Source: DATARH01 sp036268425 (GTDB lineage: Bacteria; Pseudomonadota; Alphaproteobacteria; ATCC43930; CGMCC-115725). From it: a DNA stretch of 64,000 nt. The stretch covers positions 72,357-136,356 of the forward strand of contig DATAUE010000108.1 in assembly GCA_036268425.1 (NCBI GenBank), written 5' to 3'. Shown here one piece after another: positions 24,898 to 33,337 of this stretch. A program made the position numbers and the translations under genes. Within the stretch, counting starts at the first letter, position 1. Every line of letters starts with the position of its first letter. The notes beneath the pieces are model-generated. The model saw only the letters and a program-made list of their open reading frames with translations, searched no databases and was not told the origin of the DNA.

Positions 24898-25185
24898 ATG
24901 AAAATGGTTGTTGCATACCGCTTAGCCGCCTTTAACCGTGAAACGGACGAGTTGATCGCCTCTACGGTCATTCCTCGGAAATTCCTCGCCGCGGTCCGAA
25001 AGATTGCGGGAATTCCGGCATCCGACGATGGTGCCGGCGACTATCCGCTAAACGCCGCACAAGTGCAGCTGATTGCCGCGAACCTCCACGTCGCCGTAAA
25101 TCCCGAGGCGGCCGACTATTTCCTCGAACCGTATCGCTCACATGCAGACGCCGAACTGCCCTCATTAACAGTGAGCGAGCGCTGA
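24898..25185 (+). CDS. Small hypothetical protein
   Basis: A soluble protein of about 95 residues from the ATG at 24898 (alternative ATG at 24904). It has a beta-strand start (MVVAYRLAAF), a short linker (PRKFLAAVRKIAG) and an acidic C-terminal half. No family is recognised. It lies downstream of denD and could share its transcript, though 102 bases intervene. Its TGA stop lies inside the left arm of a 15-bp hairpin. Confidence 0.6.
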   Translation: MKMVVAYRLAAFNRETDELIASTVIPRKFLAAVRKIAGIPASDDGAGDYPLNAAQVQLIAANLHVAVNPEAADYFLEPYRSHADAELPSLTVSER

Positions 25186-25205
25186 AGCCGTCAGCGCTCG
25201 CTCAC
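25171..25205. terminator. 15-bp perfect hairpin at convergent gene ends
   Basis: GTGAGCGAGCGCTGA (25171-25185) pairs perfectly with TCAGCGCTCGCTCAC (25191-25205) around 5 bases. The stop codon of the rightward gene lies in the left arm and the leftward MFS gene stops 8 bases beyond. There is no T-run, so it may work as a bidirectional roadblock or mRNA 3'-end stabiliser. Confidence 0.6.
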
Positions 25206-25212
25206 ATGCAGG

Positions 25213-26529
25213 TTACCCCGCAACCGTCGCCGGCTGGCCGGCGACCTGTGCTTTTGCCGGCGTCTCGCGGACGCAGACCGCGGAGACGATCGCTGCCAGC
25301 AACGCAAACCCGGCGAGGGCGTAGAGACCGCCGGCATAGCTGCCAGTGTAGTCCTTGAGCCAGCCCATGATCGGCGGCGACACGCTGCCGCCGAGAATGC
25401 CGACCGAGTTGACCCAGGCGATGCCGCTCGCCAGAGCCGGCCCGGCCAGGAACACTGACGGAAGCGGGAACAGGTGGGCATTGCCGGCATACAGCCCGAT
25501 CGTCATCAGCGACAGGCCGACGATCGACACCCAGGTGCCGGCATACATCCCGGCCAGGATGCAGCCCAGCATCATCACCGTGCAGGAGCCGGTCAGGTTC
25601 CAGCGCCGCTCGTTTTTTCGGTCGGAGTAATTGCCCCATACGATCATGCCGATCGTGCCAAAAATGTAGGGGATCGCCGTGGTGAACCCGGTTTCCATGT
25701 TGGTCAGGCCCATGCTTTTGATGATCTGGGCCGAAAACACCGCGAGACCGACGCTGACCGCCGCCTGACCAAAGTGGATGGCCGCCAGCGCCAGCACACG
25801 CGGGTTCCACAGGGTCTGCAGCACCGAGAAGGTACGGTGCTCGGTGACCGCCGTTTTCTCCTTCTGCATTTCATTGTCGAGCCAACGCTTTTCCGCGTCG
25901 TTGAGCCATTTTACCTGGGCTGGACGGTCCGGCAGGAAGACCAGGCACAACAGACCGAAAACCAGCGCCGGCACCGCCTCGCCGATAAACATCCATTTCC
26001 AGCCGGCGATGCCGAGAACCCCGTTCAGTTCGAGAAACGCTGTCGAAATCGGCGCGCCGAGACCGAGCGATACCGGAATCGCCGCCATGAAGCCGGCAAC
26101 GATGCGCGCACGATGCAGCGGCGGGAACCAGTAGGTGAAATAGAGGATGATGCCGGGGAAGAACCCGGCCTCCGCCAACCCCAATCCAAAGCGCAGGCAG
26201 AAAAAGCTGATCGGCCCCTGGGTAAGGGCGAAAGCGCCGGAAACAATGCCCCAGCTGATCATGATGCGGCAGATCCAGCGCCGCGCCCCGACCTTTTCGA
26301 GGATCAGGTTGCTCGGCACCTCGAGCAGGAAGTAGCCCCAGAAAAAGGCGCCGGCACCGAGGCCGTAGATATAGCCGCTCAGGGCCAGATCGGTCCGCAT
26401 CGTCAGCGCCGCAAACCCGATATTGGCGCGATCGAGATAGCAGATGAAATAGAGGATGAAGCAGAACGGCAGGATGTGCAGGTAGACCTTGCCCATCGTC
26501 TGCCGTTCGATTGCCGACCCCGCCTGCAT
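25213..26529 (-). CDS. MFS transporter, anion:cation symporter type
   Basis: A 438-residue transporter with about 12 membrane helices and the ACS-family signatures ILYFICYLDRANIGFAAL in helix 1 and GAGAFFWGYFLLEVPSNLILEK in helix 2. The family carries organic acids such as tartrate, hexuronate or phthalate. GGGAGGG precedes the ATG by 7 bases. It follows the D-erythronate gene block, so an erythronate or related acid-sugar uptake role is plausible, but that is an inference. A FadR-type palindrome lies 85 bases upstream. Confidence 0.88.
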   Translation of the reverse strand: MQAGSAIERQTMGKVYLHILPFCFILYFICYLDRANIGFAALTMRTDLALSGYIYGLGAGAFFWGYFLLEVPSNLILEKVGARRWICRIMISWGIVSGAFALTQGPISFFCLRFGLGLAEAGFFPGIILYFTYWFPPLHRARIVAGFMAAIPVSLGLGAPISTAFLELNGVLGIAGWKWMFIGEAVPALVFGLLCLVFLPDRPAQVKWLNDAEKRWLDNEMQKEKTAVTEHRTFSVLQTLWNPRVLALAAIHFGQAAVSVGLAVFSAQIIKSMGLTNMETGFTTAIPYIFGTIGMIVWGNYSDRKNERRWNLTGSCTVMMLGCILAGMYAGTWVSIVGLSLMTIGLYAGNAHLFPLPSVFLAGPALASGIAWVNSVGILGGSVSPPIMGWLKDYTGSYAGGLYALAGFALLAAIVSAVCVRETPAKAQVAGQPATVAG

Positions 26530-26613
26530 CGCATGTCCCTCCCGTTCGTTCGGTTTATCGCGGCGTTCGAGGCCGTGTTTTTTTTGGCGAATCCCGGTTT
26601 ACCGGTGATTACA

Positions 26614-26634
26614 CCTTATTGTCATACGATAAGG
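26614..26634. promoter_or_regulatory. FadR-type (GntR) operator-like palindrome
   Basis: A 21-base palindrome in the upstream region of the MFS gene. Its core TTGTCATACGA (26619-26629) fits the FadR-subfamily consensus TNGTNNNACNA exactly, and the flanks CCTTA/TAAGG extend the dyad. No GntR gene is in the window. Confidence 0.6.
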
Positions 26635-26651
26635 GATTCCGATGCACCAGC

Positions 26652-26686
26652 ACAAAAACCACAGCCCTCGGTTTCCCGGCTGTGGT
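26652..26686 (-). terminator. Terminator of the second MFS gene
   Basis: ACCACAGCC (26658-26666) pairs with GGCTGTGGT (26678-26686) around 11 bases, and on the minus strand the stem is followed by TTTTTG. It lies 64 bases past the MFS stop at 26750. Confidence 0.7.
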
Positions 26687-26749
26687 GTTGTTGCCGCCCA
26701 ACGGGTGAGGGGCGCCGCTACCCGCGCCCCTCAGCCCGTGCAGCCGTGG

Positions 26750-28189
26750 TCAGGCCGGCTTCAGCGAAGTGGCGACTTCTTCGGTTCGCCCAGCGCCGCT
26801 TTCGGTGACGATCTCGAGCTGACCGACCGTCTCGCGCCCGAACATGACCGGGATCAGCGCGCCGGTGCCGACGACAAGCGCCAGTGCGCCGAAAAACACC
26901 GTCGCCGACCCGGTTTGCGGCTCCAGCAAAAACGGGATCAGCACGCCGGCAAACAACCGCCCGGTCGATTCGTCAAAGAAATGTCCGCGGCCGCGCAACG
27001 CGGTGGGGAACTGTTCAGAGATGTAGACGCGCACCGCCGGGAAGCTCGACAGCACGGTAAATCCGGTGATCAGAACGCCGACGATAAAGATCGTTTCGGC
27101 CATGCTACCGAAGCGATGCGCCAGCATCATCATCAACAGGCCGGGCACCGACAGCGTAAACGCCAATGTAATCGTCCAGCGCCGGCCGATCACCTCCATG
27201 ATGTAGCCGTTGAAGAGCTTGCCGGGGATGCTGGCGGCGAAGATCAGCGTGCTGAGGCCGAAACTCATCGACACCGCGGCGCCCTGGTCCACCAAGGCCT
27301 TTGGCAGCAGGATCGCGGCACAGTAATAGCAGGTGCCGGCGCTCAAGCCGCATAAGATGCCGACTACCGTCCAGCGCAACTGCCCCGGACGAAACAGCGC
27401 GCTGAACGGCGGCAACTCTTCACGCGCCATCGCGAGATTGGGGCCGAGTTCGGCGATCGACAGTGGCGCAACGCGCCCGCCGCAGCGCCGGATCAGCAGA
27501 TTGACCGTGTTGACTGCATCGTCGACGCGACCGCGGCGCAGCAGCCAGCGCGGGCTTTCGGGAATGAAAAAATAGATCAGCGCCGGCGCGATAAACAGCG
27601 TCACCCCGCCCGGCAGGCCGACCAGCTTGTAGCCGATCGGGTTGCCCGCCAGCCAGAACCCGACAAACGGCAGGAGGGTAAACGACAGCGCCAGCATGAC
27701 CTCGTAGATCGCGCCGTAAGTGCGCCGATGCTGCGCCGGCATCAGTTCAGTGGCGATCGGAAACGGTGCCGAAATCGTAAAGCCGAGACCAAACCCGGTG
27801 ATCAGTCGCAGTGCGATCAACACGGCGGCGCTGTCGGCGAACATGATTAGCAGTGTGCACAGGGTGCTGATGATAACGCCGGCTTGCATGACGCCGACCC
27901 GGCTGATCCGGTCGGACATCGCCGCGGCGCAGAAGCCACCAATCACCACCATGAATTGCGGCGCCACGGCCAACCACCGGATTTCGGAGGCCGACATATG
28001 CAGCGGGGCCTTGGCCAGAACCAGCAGCGACCCGGACAAAGCCAGATCGTAACCTTCGACAAAGCCGACAAACCCCAGCACCACGATCAGCACGATGTGA
28101 TAGGCGCTGAACGGGATGCTATCGAGCTTGCGGCCCAAAACGTGACTGGCGGGTATCGATTGCCGGCTGACAAAACCGGTAGCGCTCAT
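26750..28189 (-). CDS. MFS transporter, 12-helix
   Basis: About 479 residues from the ATG at 28189 (GGAGGA, four bases). It has 12 predicted helices, GFVEGYDLALSGSLLVL at helix 1, MSDRISRVGVMQAG between helices 2 and 3, a cytosolic loop around residues 225-260 and IPESPRWLLRRGRVDDA at the middle, which recalls the sugar/aromatic-acid branches of the MFS. No substrate can be deduced. It ends in an intrinsic terminator and is separated from the previous MFS gene by a putative regulator site. Confidence 0.82.
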   Translation of the reverse strand: MSATGFVSRQSIPASHVLGRKLDSIPFSAYHIVLIVVLGFVGFVEGYDLALSGSLLVLAKAPLHMSASEIRWLAVAPQFMVVIGGFCAAAMSDRISRVGVMQAGVIISTLCTLLIMFADSAAVLIALRLITGFGLGFTISAPFPIATELMPAQHRRTYGAIYEVMLALSFTLLPFVGFWLAGNPIGYKLVGLPGGVTLFIAPALIYFFIPESPRWLLRRGRVDDAVNTVNLLIRRCGGRVAPLSIAELGPNLAMAREELPPFSALFRPGQLRWTVVGILCGLSAGTCYYCAAILLPKALVDQGAAVSMSFGLSTLIFAASIPGKLFNGYIMEVIGRRWTITLAFTLSVPGLLMMMLAHRFGSMAETIFIVGVLITGFTVLSSFPAVRVYISEQFPTALRGRGHFFDESTGRLFAGVLIPFLLEPQTGSATVFFGALALVVGTGALIPVMFGRETVGQLEIVTESGAGRTEEVATSLKPA

Positions 28190-28521
28190 GGCGTCCTCCC
28201 AGATCGGGTCCAATCCGGGGCCGGTGCGCCGACAAAGAATGCACGACCAGCGCTACGCCTGGCGTCAAAGGTGCGATTAGAAAATCAAAAATGCAGCGCC
28301 GCTATCGCGTCGTCTCCTGAGCCAGCCGCGCGTCGACCGCCGGCGTGAACGTGTTGCTTCCAAGTTCTTCGCGGCGGTTGTTGGCGCCGCTTTATATCCG
28401 CCGGCTTGTTGCCGACGGTCTCGCACCGTAATCCGCCATGCCGGAACTGTCACCGGGAAATTCAACCGCGATCGAACACGGCGACGCCATGACGCTGCCG
28501 CCGTCGCGAACGCCGACGAGG
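28190..28521. other. 332-base gap between MFS and ABC binding-protein genes
   Basis: No gene or RNA is supported here. The left end holds the SD of the MFS gene (GGGAGGAC). The rest is GC-rich with only short unlikely frames on both strands, and no strong hairpin was seen after the binding-protein stop at 28522. Confidence 0.6.
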
Positions 28522-29775
28522 CTATTTGCGCGCCGTGTCGTAAGGATAGAGCACGTCGCCATCCTTGTATTTGGCGGGCCACACGACGATCGGGTTCTTG
28601 CCGTCCTTGAATTCGTCGAGATCGGCGCTTTTGACGTGCTGATACTGCACCATCAGTGCCCGCGACTCGGCGAGTTCGCCATCGGGACCAAACGCAATGT
28701 CACCCATCACGGTCTTGAACGTATGACTGCGGATGTAGTCGGCGAGCTTGTCCTGGTCGAGTCCCTTGGTGCCTTCCACCGCATCGCCGAGGATTTGCAG
28801 ATACGCGTAGGACCACGGGCCGAGATAATAGCCCAGCGGGTCGACCCCTTGGCTCGCGGCGCGAAGCTGGTATTTCTTGAGGAAATCCATGACGCCGGGA
28901 AACTGCAAGGTCGGCGCCGGCACCCAGAAATCATAATTGACGATGCCGTTGAGCAATGGACCAAGCTGCGTCTTGATCGAAGTCGTCTGCAGCCCAACCA
29001 TGCCGCCGCCGAACAATTTGGTTTTGAGGCCGGTTTCGTTGGCGGCGCGGATGATCCCGACGCTGTCCGGCGGGTACGACGCTACAAAAATCGCATCGGG
29101 ATTGGTCGCTTGCACTGCGCGGACGATCGGCGTGTAATCGACCGTGTTGGGAGGATAGGTCTTGTCGTAGACGATTTTCCAGCCATAGGCCTTGGCGTTC
29201 TTGCGCACCCCTTCCGAGGCGTTTTTTGGGTATTCCGCATCGGCGGCAACCAGGGCCAGTGTTTGCGGCTTATCCTGCTGCGCCGCACCGACGTCAAAAA
29301 ATCCTTTGGTCACGGCAACCGCCGCATCCGGGCCGGTCGGGGTCATCGTAAAGTATTTGGGATAATGAAACTCGGTATTCACGGCGAGGCCGAACAACGA
29401 CAGGAACAGCCGGTTATGCGCCATCACCACCGGCATGGCCGGCGCGATCATGTTGGTCGCGTAGCCCGACACCACCAGATCGACTTTATCGACATCGAGC
29501 AGCTTGGTGTAGATGCCGGGCACCGTTGACGGATTGCTCTGATCGTCGTAGGCCACAAACTCGACCGGCCGGCCGAGCAAGCCGCCTTTGGCGTTGATGT
29601 CGTCCCGCCAGATCTGCATACCGAGCAACGCCATCTTGCCGTTGGCCGCGATGCCGCCGGTCATCGCCATGCCAAACCCGATACGGATTGGATCGGCCGC
29701 CAACGCCGCACCCACGGGAAGCGTCGCCGGCACCGCGGCGAGCGCCGCTGCGGCCAAAATCGTACGTCGAAGCAT
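28522..29775 (-). CDS. ABC transporter substrate-binding protein, branched-chain amino acid type
   Basis: About 417 residues from the ATG at 29775, giving a Sec signal (MLRRTILAAAALAAVPATL) with cleavage near LAAD. The mature part begins PIRIGFGMAMTGGIAANGK and continues in the LivJ/Leu-binding fold (DDINAKGGLLGRPVEFVAYDD). It would deliver an amide, amino acid or aromatic acid to an ABC importer. No permease or ATPase genes lie nearby, so it is an orphan in this window. The frame is open further to 30012, but only the internal ATG gives a signal. Confidence 0.88.
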   Translation of the reverse strand: MLRRTILAAAALAAVPATLPVGAALAADPIRIGFGMAMTGGIAANGKMALLGMQIWRDDINAKGGLLGRPVEFVAYDDQSNPSTVPGIYTKLLDVDKVDLVVSGYATNMIAPAMPVVMAHNRLFLSLFGLAVNTEFHYPKYFTMTPTGPDAAVAVTKGFFDVGAAQQDKPQTLALVAADAEYPKNASEGVRKNAKAYGWKIVYDKTYPPNTVDYTPIVRAVQATNPDAIFVASYPPDSVGIIRAANETGLKTKLFGGGMVGLQTTSIKTQLGPLLNGIVNYDFWVPAPTLQFPGVMDFLKKYQLRAASQGVDPLGYYLGPWSYAYLQILGDAVEGTKGLDQDKLADYIRSHTFKTVMGDIAFGPDGELAESRALMVQYQHVKSADLDEFKDGKNPIVVWPAKYKDGDVLYPYDTARK

Positions 29776-29950
29776 TTCCACCCCTTGTGTTCGTCCCCGT
29801 CGCGCCGGGTATGTTGTCGCCCTGCTGTCTTGTCCCGACAGGGGCACTCGCTCCGACAAGGTTGCCCGGCCGCGCCGGTTGCGCAAGCGGGATCGGTGCG
29901 CCTGCCGCGGTTTGTCGATGCCGCCCTCAGATTTGGCTTCCCGCGAATAC

Positions 29951-30859
29951 CTACATCTGTTCGACCTTGTAGTTCTTTGCGCGCAACTGGCTGACGATGC
30001 CGCGCTCGCCAACCATGTGGCCCGCCCCGACGGCGACGAAATAGGTTTTCGGAGTCTTCAGGAACTCCTCGATTTTCTGCGTCATCGTATCGTTGCGTTC
30101 GTCGATGATCTTGGTCTCGACCGGTTTGAGCCAGGGATACTCGTGAACCGGCTGCGTGATGATCGCTTCCAGCGCGTCGGAATTGCCGGTTTTCCAGGCG
30201 TTCAATATCTCGTGCAGCTGCTGCGTCGCTTTATTGGCATCACGCAGCGCTATCATCAGCAACTGGTCCTGCAGGACATCGGAAAATGAGGCAATCAGCC
30301 TGAGATGGCCCTCATTGGTTTCGAGGCCGACAATCGGCTTGTGCATTTTAAGGGCCTCGTCGGCGAAATGCTTGTCCAACCCTTTTGTGCCGTCGAGACC
30401 GGCGGTTTTAGCTTCGATATTGCCGACGATCATGCTCAACGCCCAAGGCCTTATATGCAAGATGACCTGTACATTAAGCCCGTTCGCCGTCACGAACCGC
30501 GCGAGCTGGTTGCGGGTTTCTTCTCGCAGATGATTTGAAATGAAATCGCCGACGACAAAGGCACCATTCTGCGCCACGAAATTCTTGGAATTCTTGGTGT
30601 CATCGACATCGGTGATGTTTATTTCTTCGACCAGTGTACTGGATTTGTTGAAGCTGCTCTCGATTACCGGCGGCAGCGGGTACAAATCAGCAGTGCCGAC
30701 ATGGATGGTTCCGAGCAGGAAAACGACACCTCTGCCACTGGTCACCTTCCAGAAAAAATGCTTCTGCGGCGCCGCATTTTCTGCGGTGTGGCCGGCGATG
30801 GCGCAGCAGCATAGCGGCAGGACCAGCGACAGTATCCGCCGCAGCGACTGCGGTCTCAC
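29951..30859 (-). CDS. TraB/GumN family protein
   Basis: About 302 residues from a GTG at 30859, which puts the hydrophobic signal LRRILSLVLPLCCCAIAG at the terminus; the frame runs further to 31006. Two TraB hallmarks are present: FLLGTIHVG near the start and GAGHMVGERG near the end, holding the conserved His/Gly that suggest a zinc-dependent hydrolase related to Tiki proteases. It is probably periplasmic or lipid-linked. It is more AT-rich than its neighbours. Start certainty is moderate. Confidence 0.78.
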   Translation of the reverse strand: MRPQSLRRILSLVLPLCCCAIAGHTAENAAPQKHFFWKVTSGRGVVFLLGTIHVGTADLYPLPPVIESSFNKSSTLVEEINITDVDDTKNSKNFVAQNGAFVVGDFISNHLREETRNQLARFVTANGLNVQVILHIRPWALSMIVGNIEAKTAGLDGTKGLDKHFADEALKMHKPIVGLETNEGHLRLIASFSDVLQDQLLMIALRDANKATQQLHEILNAWKTGNSDALEAIITQPVHEYPWLKPVETKIIDERNDTMTQKIEEFLKTPKTYFVAVGAGHMVGERGIVSQLRAKNYKVEQM

Positions 30860-31178
30860 GCGATCGTCAACCCCAATATGCCACCGGCAGTCAGGTTGAA
30901 ATCGATCATATAATCTTCGCAAAAGGCGCTTCTGCGCCACCGCTCGACTTGTTACGGCAATCGCCGCGATCGTTTCCGCAATCGCCGCGACGGCGAAATC
31001 CCCCAATCAATGCGCCGCTTCCTCTTCGGGAGCGCTTCAAGCATGCCCCCACATTGCCCGTGCGATGATAATGCTCGCATTGCCCGAATGTGGCCAGCCG
31101 CCCAATTGCCGATTTAGGCTGGCTCGCACCTCTCGCTGCGCTACCCTGTGCTTGCAGGCGATGGAAAGGGCCACGGCC
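30860..31178. other. 319-base gap between divergent genes
   Basis: This holds the promoters of the TraB/GumN gene (leftward) and the hydrolase gene (rightward). The TraB frame continues open through its left half, so part of it could be coding if an upstream start is used. No RNA or strong hairpin was found. Confidence 0.5.
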
Positions 31179-32066
31179 ATGTTCGAAGGATTTACCCGCA
31201 CTGAAATCGACACCTCGGGCGCGCGCATTCATCTGCGCCACGGCGGCGATGGGCCGCCCTTGCTGCTGTTGCACGGCAATCCGATGACGCATGTGTCGTG
31301 GCACAAGATCGCCAACCGCCTCGCCGAGCATTTCCACGTCGTGTGCGCCGATCTGCGCGGCTACGGCGACAGCGTCGGCCCGGACGATGGCGGCGAAAAC
31401 AACATCAACTACTCGTTCCGCGCGATGGCGCTGGATCAGGTCGAGGTGATGGAAAAGCTCGGCTACCGCCAGTTTTTCGTCGCCGGGCACGACCGTGGCG
31501 CGCGCACAACGGCACGCATGTGTCTCGACCACAACGACCGGGTGACGAAGGCGGCAGTGATCGACATTCTGCCTAACCACCACGTCTGGACGCATGCCTC
31601 GATGAACTGGGCGCTGAAATCGTGGCACTGGTCGATGATGGTCCAGCCTTACGATTTCCCCGAGCGCATGCTCGCCGGTATTCCGGCGCAGTACTTCATG
31701 GAGAAGAAACTGTCGAAGCCCGGCATCGGCCTCGGCTTTTTCGACCCCGAAGCGTTCGCGGAATATGTCCGCTGCTTCAACTGGAAGACGATCAAAGGCT
31801 CGTGCGCCGATTACCGCGCCTGCGCGACCTGCGACTTTGAGATGGATACGGCCGATTTCAATGCCGGCAACAAAATCACCTTGCCGCTATTGGTGATCTG
31901 GGGCCAGCGCAGCCACACCGAAAGCGTCCATGGCGATGTGCTCGCCGTGTGGAAGGCGAACTATGCCACCGATGCCTGGGGCGGCGCCCTCCCTTGCGGT
32001 CATTATGTGCCCGAGGAAGCGCCAAACGAGACGTACGACCATCTGATGAAGCATTTCAAAGGCTGA
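31179..32066 (+). CDS. Alpha/beta hydrolase, haloacetate dehalogenase-like
   Basis: About 295 residues from the ATG at 31179 (AAAGG upstream; an ATG at 31161 is possible). Alpha/beta-hydrolase features: LLLHGNPMT, DLRGYGDS, the nucleophile elbow AGHDRGART with Asp105, Arg106 and Arg109, an acid in VIDILP, and a C-terminal CGHYVPEE His. The SWHW pair (about 149-151) matches the fluoride-binding His-Trp of fluoroacetate dehalogenases. It should hydrolyse a carbon-halogen bond next to a carboxylate; natural substrate unproven. It heads a rightward cluster. Confidence 0.85.
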   Translation: MFEGFTRTEIDTSGARIHLRHGGDGPPLLLLHGNPMTHVSWHKIANRLAEHFHVVCADLRGYGDSVGPDDGGENNINYSFRAMALDQVEVMEKLGYRQFFVAGHDRGARTTARMCLDHNDRVTKAAVIDILPNHHVWTHASMNWALKSWHWSMMVQPYDFPERMLAGIPAQYFMEKKLSKPGIGLGFFDPEAFAEYVRCFNWKTIKGSCADYRACATCDFEMDTADFNAGNKITLPLLVIWGQRSHTESVHGDVLAVWKANYATDAWGGALPCGHYVPEEAPNETYDHLMKHFKG

Positions 32067-32134
32067 ACTGATGTAGCGGGTCGGGTGATCGCTGCATTAG
32101 TTTGCGCCTTCTTTGAGCGACCAGGGGAAGCGGG

Positions 32135-33337
32135 ATGGATTTCGAACCTTCAGACAAGGTGAAGGAGCTTTCGGCGCGGGTTCGCGGCTTTATGGAGAGC
32201 CATGTCTATCCCGCCGAAAAACTGTTCGAGCGGCAACTCAACGAGGCGCCGACCCGCTGGCAGATCCCGCCGATCCTCGAAGAACTCAAGGCCAAGGCGC
32301 GGGCTGAAGGGTTGTGGAACCTGTTTCTGCCGGAAAGCGAAAAGGGCGCGGGACTGACCAATCTCGAATACGCGCCGCTCTGCGAGATCATGGGCCGCTC
32401 GCCGATCGCGCCGGAGGCGTTCAACTGCTCGGCGCCCGACACCGGCAACATGGAAACGCTGGTGCGCTACGCGACGCCGGCGCAGCAGGAGCAATGGCTG
32501 AAACCGTTGCTGGCCGGCGAAATCCGCTCGTCCTTTGCGATGACCGAGCCGGCGGTCGCCTCGTCCGACGCCACCAATATCGAGGCATCGATCCGCCGCG
32601 AGGGCAACAGCAGCTACGTCATCAATGCCCGCAAATGGTGGACATCGGGGGCGATGGACCCGCGCTGCAAAATCTTCATCCTGATGGGCAAGACCGATCC
32701 GAACGCGCCACGTCACCAGCAGCAATCAATGATACTGGTGCCGCGCGACACGCCGGGCGTCACGGTGATGCGGCCGCTGACCGTTTTCGGCTATGACGAC
32801 GCGCCGCACGGCCACGCCGAAGTCGATTTCAAGGATGTGCGGGTGCCGATCGAAAACATCCTGCTCGGCGAGGGGCGCGGTTTCGAGATTGCGCAAGGGC
32901 GGCTCGGGCCGGGGCGCATCCATCATTGCATGCGGATGATCGGCCTCGCCGAGCGCTCGCTCGAAGCGATGGTGGCGCGCGTCAAAAGCCGCGTCGCCTT
33001 CGGCCGGCCGCTCGCCGACCAAGGGGTGATCCGCGAATGGATCGCCGACTCGCGCATGGAGATCGAGCAGTCGCGCCTCTTGACGCTCAAAGCCGCCTAC
33101 ATGATGGACACGGTGGGCAATAAGGGGGCGCAGGCCGAGATCGCGATGATCAAGGTGGTGGCGCCGAAGATGCTGCTGGCGGTGATCGACCGCGCCATCC
33201 AGGCGCATGGCGGCGCCGGCGTCAGCCAGGATTTCGGCCTCGCGTATGCTTGGGCGCGCTCGCGCATCATGCGCCTCGTCGACGGCCCGGACGAGGTGCA
33301 CCGCCGGGCGGTCGCGCGGGTGGAATTGCGGAAGTGA
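32135..33337 (+). CDS. Acyl-CoA dehydrogenase, ACAD10/11 type
   Basis: A 400-residue flavoenzyme. Helical N-terminus (DFEPSDKVKELSARVRGFM), the FAD/substrate stretch FAMTEPAVASSDATNIE, WWTSGAMD, RLGPGRIHHCMRMIG, and the C-terminal helix VIDRAIQAHGGAGVSQDFG. It is close to the ACAD10/11 and LvaC branch, some members of which eliminate phosphate from 4-phosphoacyl-CoA instead of simple dehydrogenation. The GTGA overlap with the next gene, a kinase, strongly supports that pairing. The ATG follows AGGGGAAG. Confidence 0.88.
   Translation: MDFEPSDKVKELSARVRGFMESHVYPAEKLFERQLNEAPTRWQIPPILEELKAKARAEGLWNLFLPESEKGAGLTNLEYAPLCEIMGRSPIAPEAFNCSAPDTGNMETLVRYATPAQQEQWLKPLLAGEIRSSFAMTEPAVASSDATNIEASIRREGNSSYVINARKWWTSGAMDPRCKIFILMGKTDPNAPRHQQQSMILVPRDTPGVTVMRPLTVFGYDDAPHGHAEVDFKDVRVPIENILLGEGRGFEIAQGRLGPGRIHHCMRMIGLAERSLEAMVARVKSRVAFGRPLADQGVIREWIADSRMEIEQSRLLTLKAAYMMDTVGNKGAQAEIAMIKVVAPKMLLAVIDRAIQAHGGAGVSQDFGLAYAWARSRIMRLVDGPDEVHRRAVARVELRK

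Noticed and set aside
28438..29529. A 363-codon plus-strand frame over the ABC binding protein
   Set aside because: It opposes a protein with clear signal peptide and family motifs; its own translation is rich in His/Arg typical of shadow frames.
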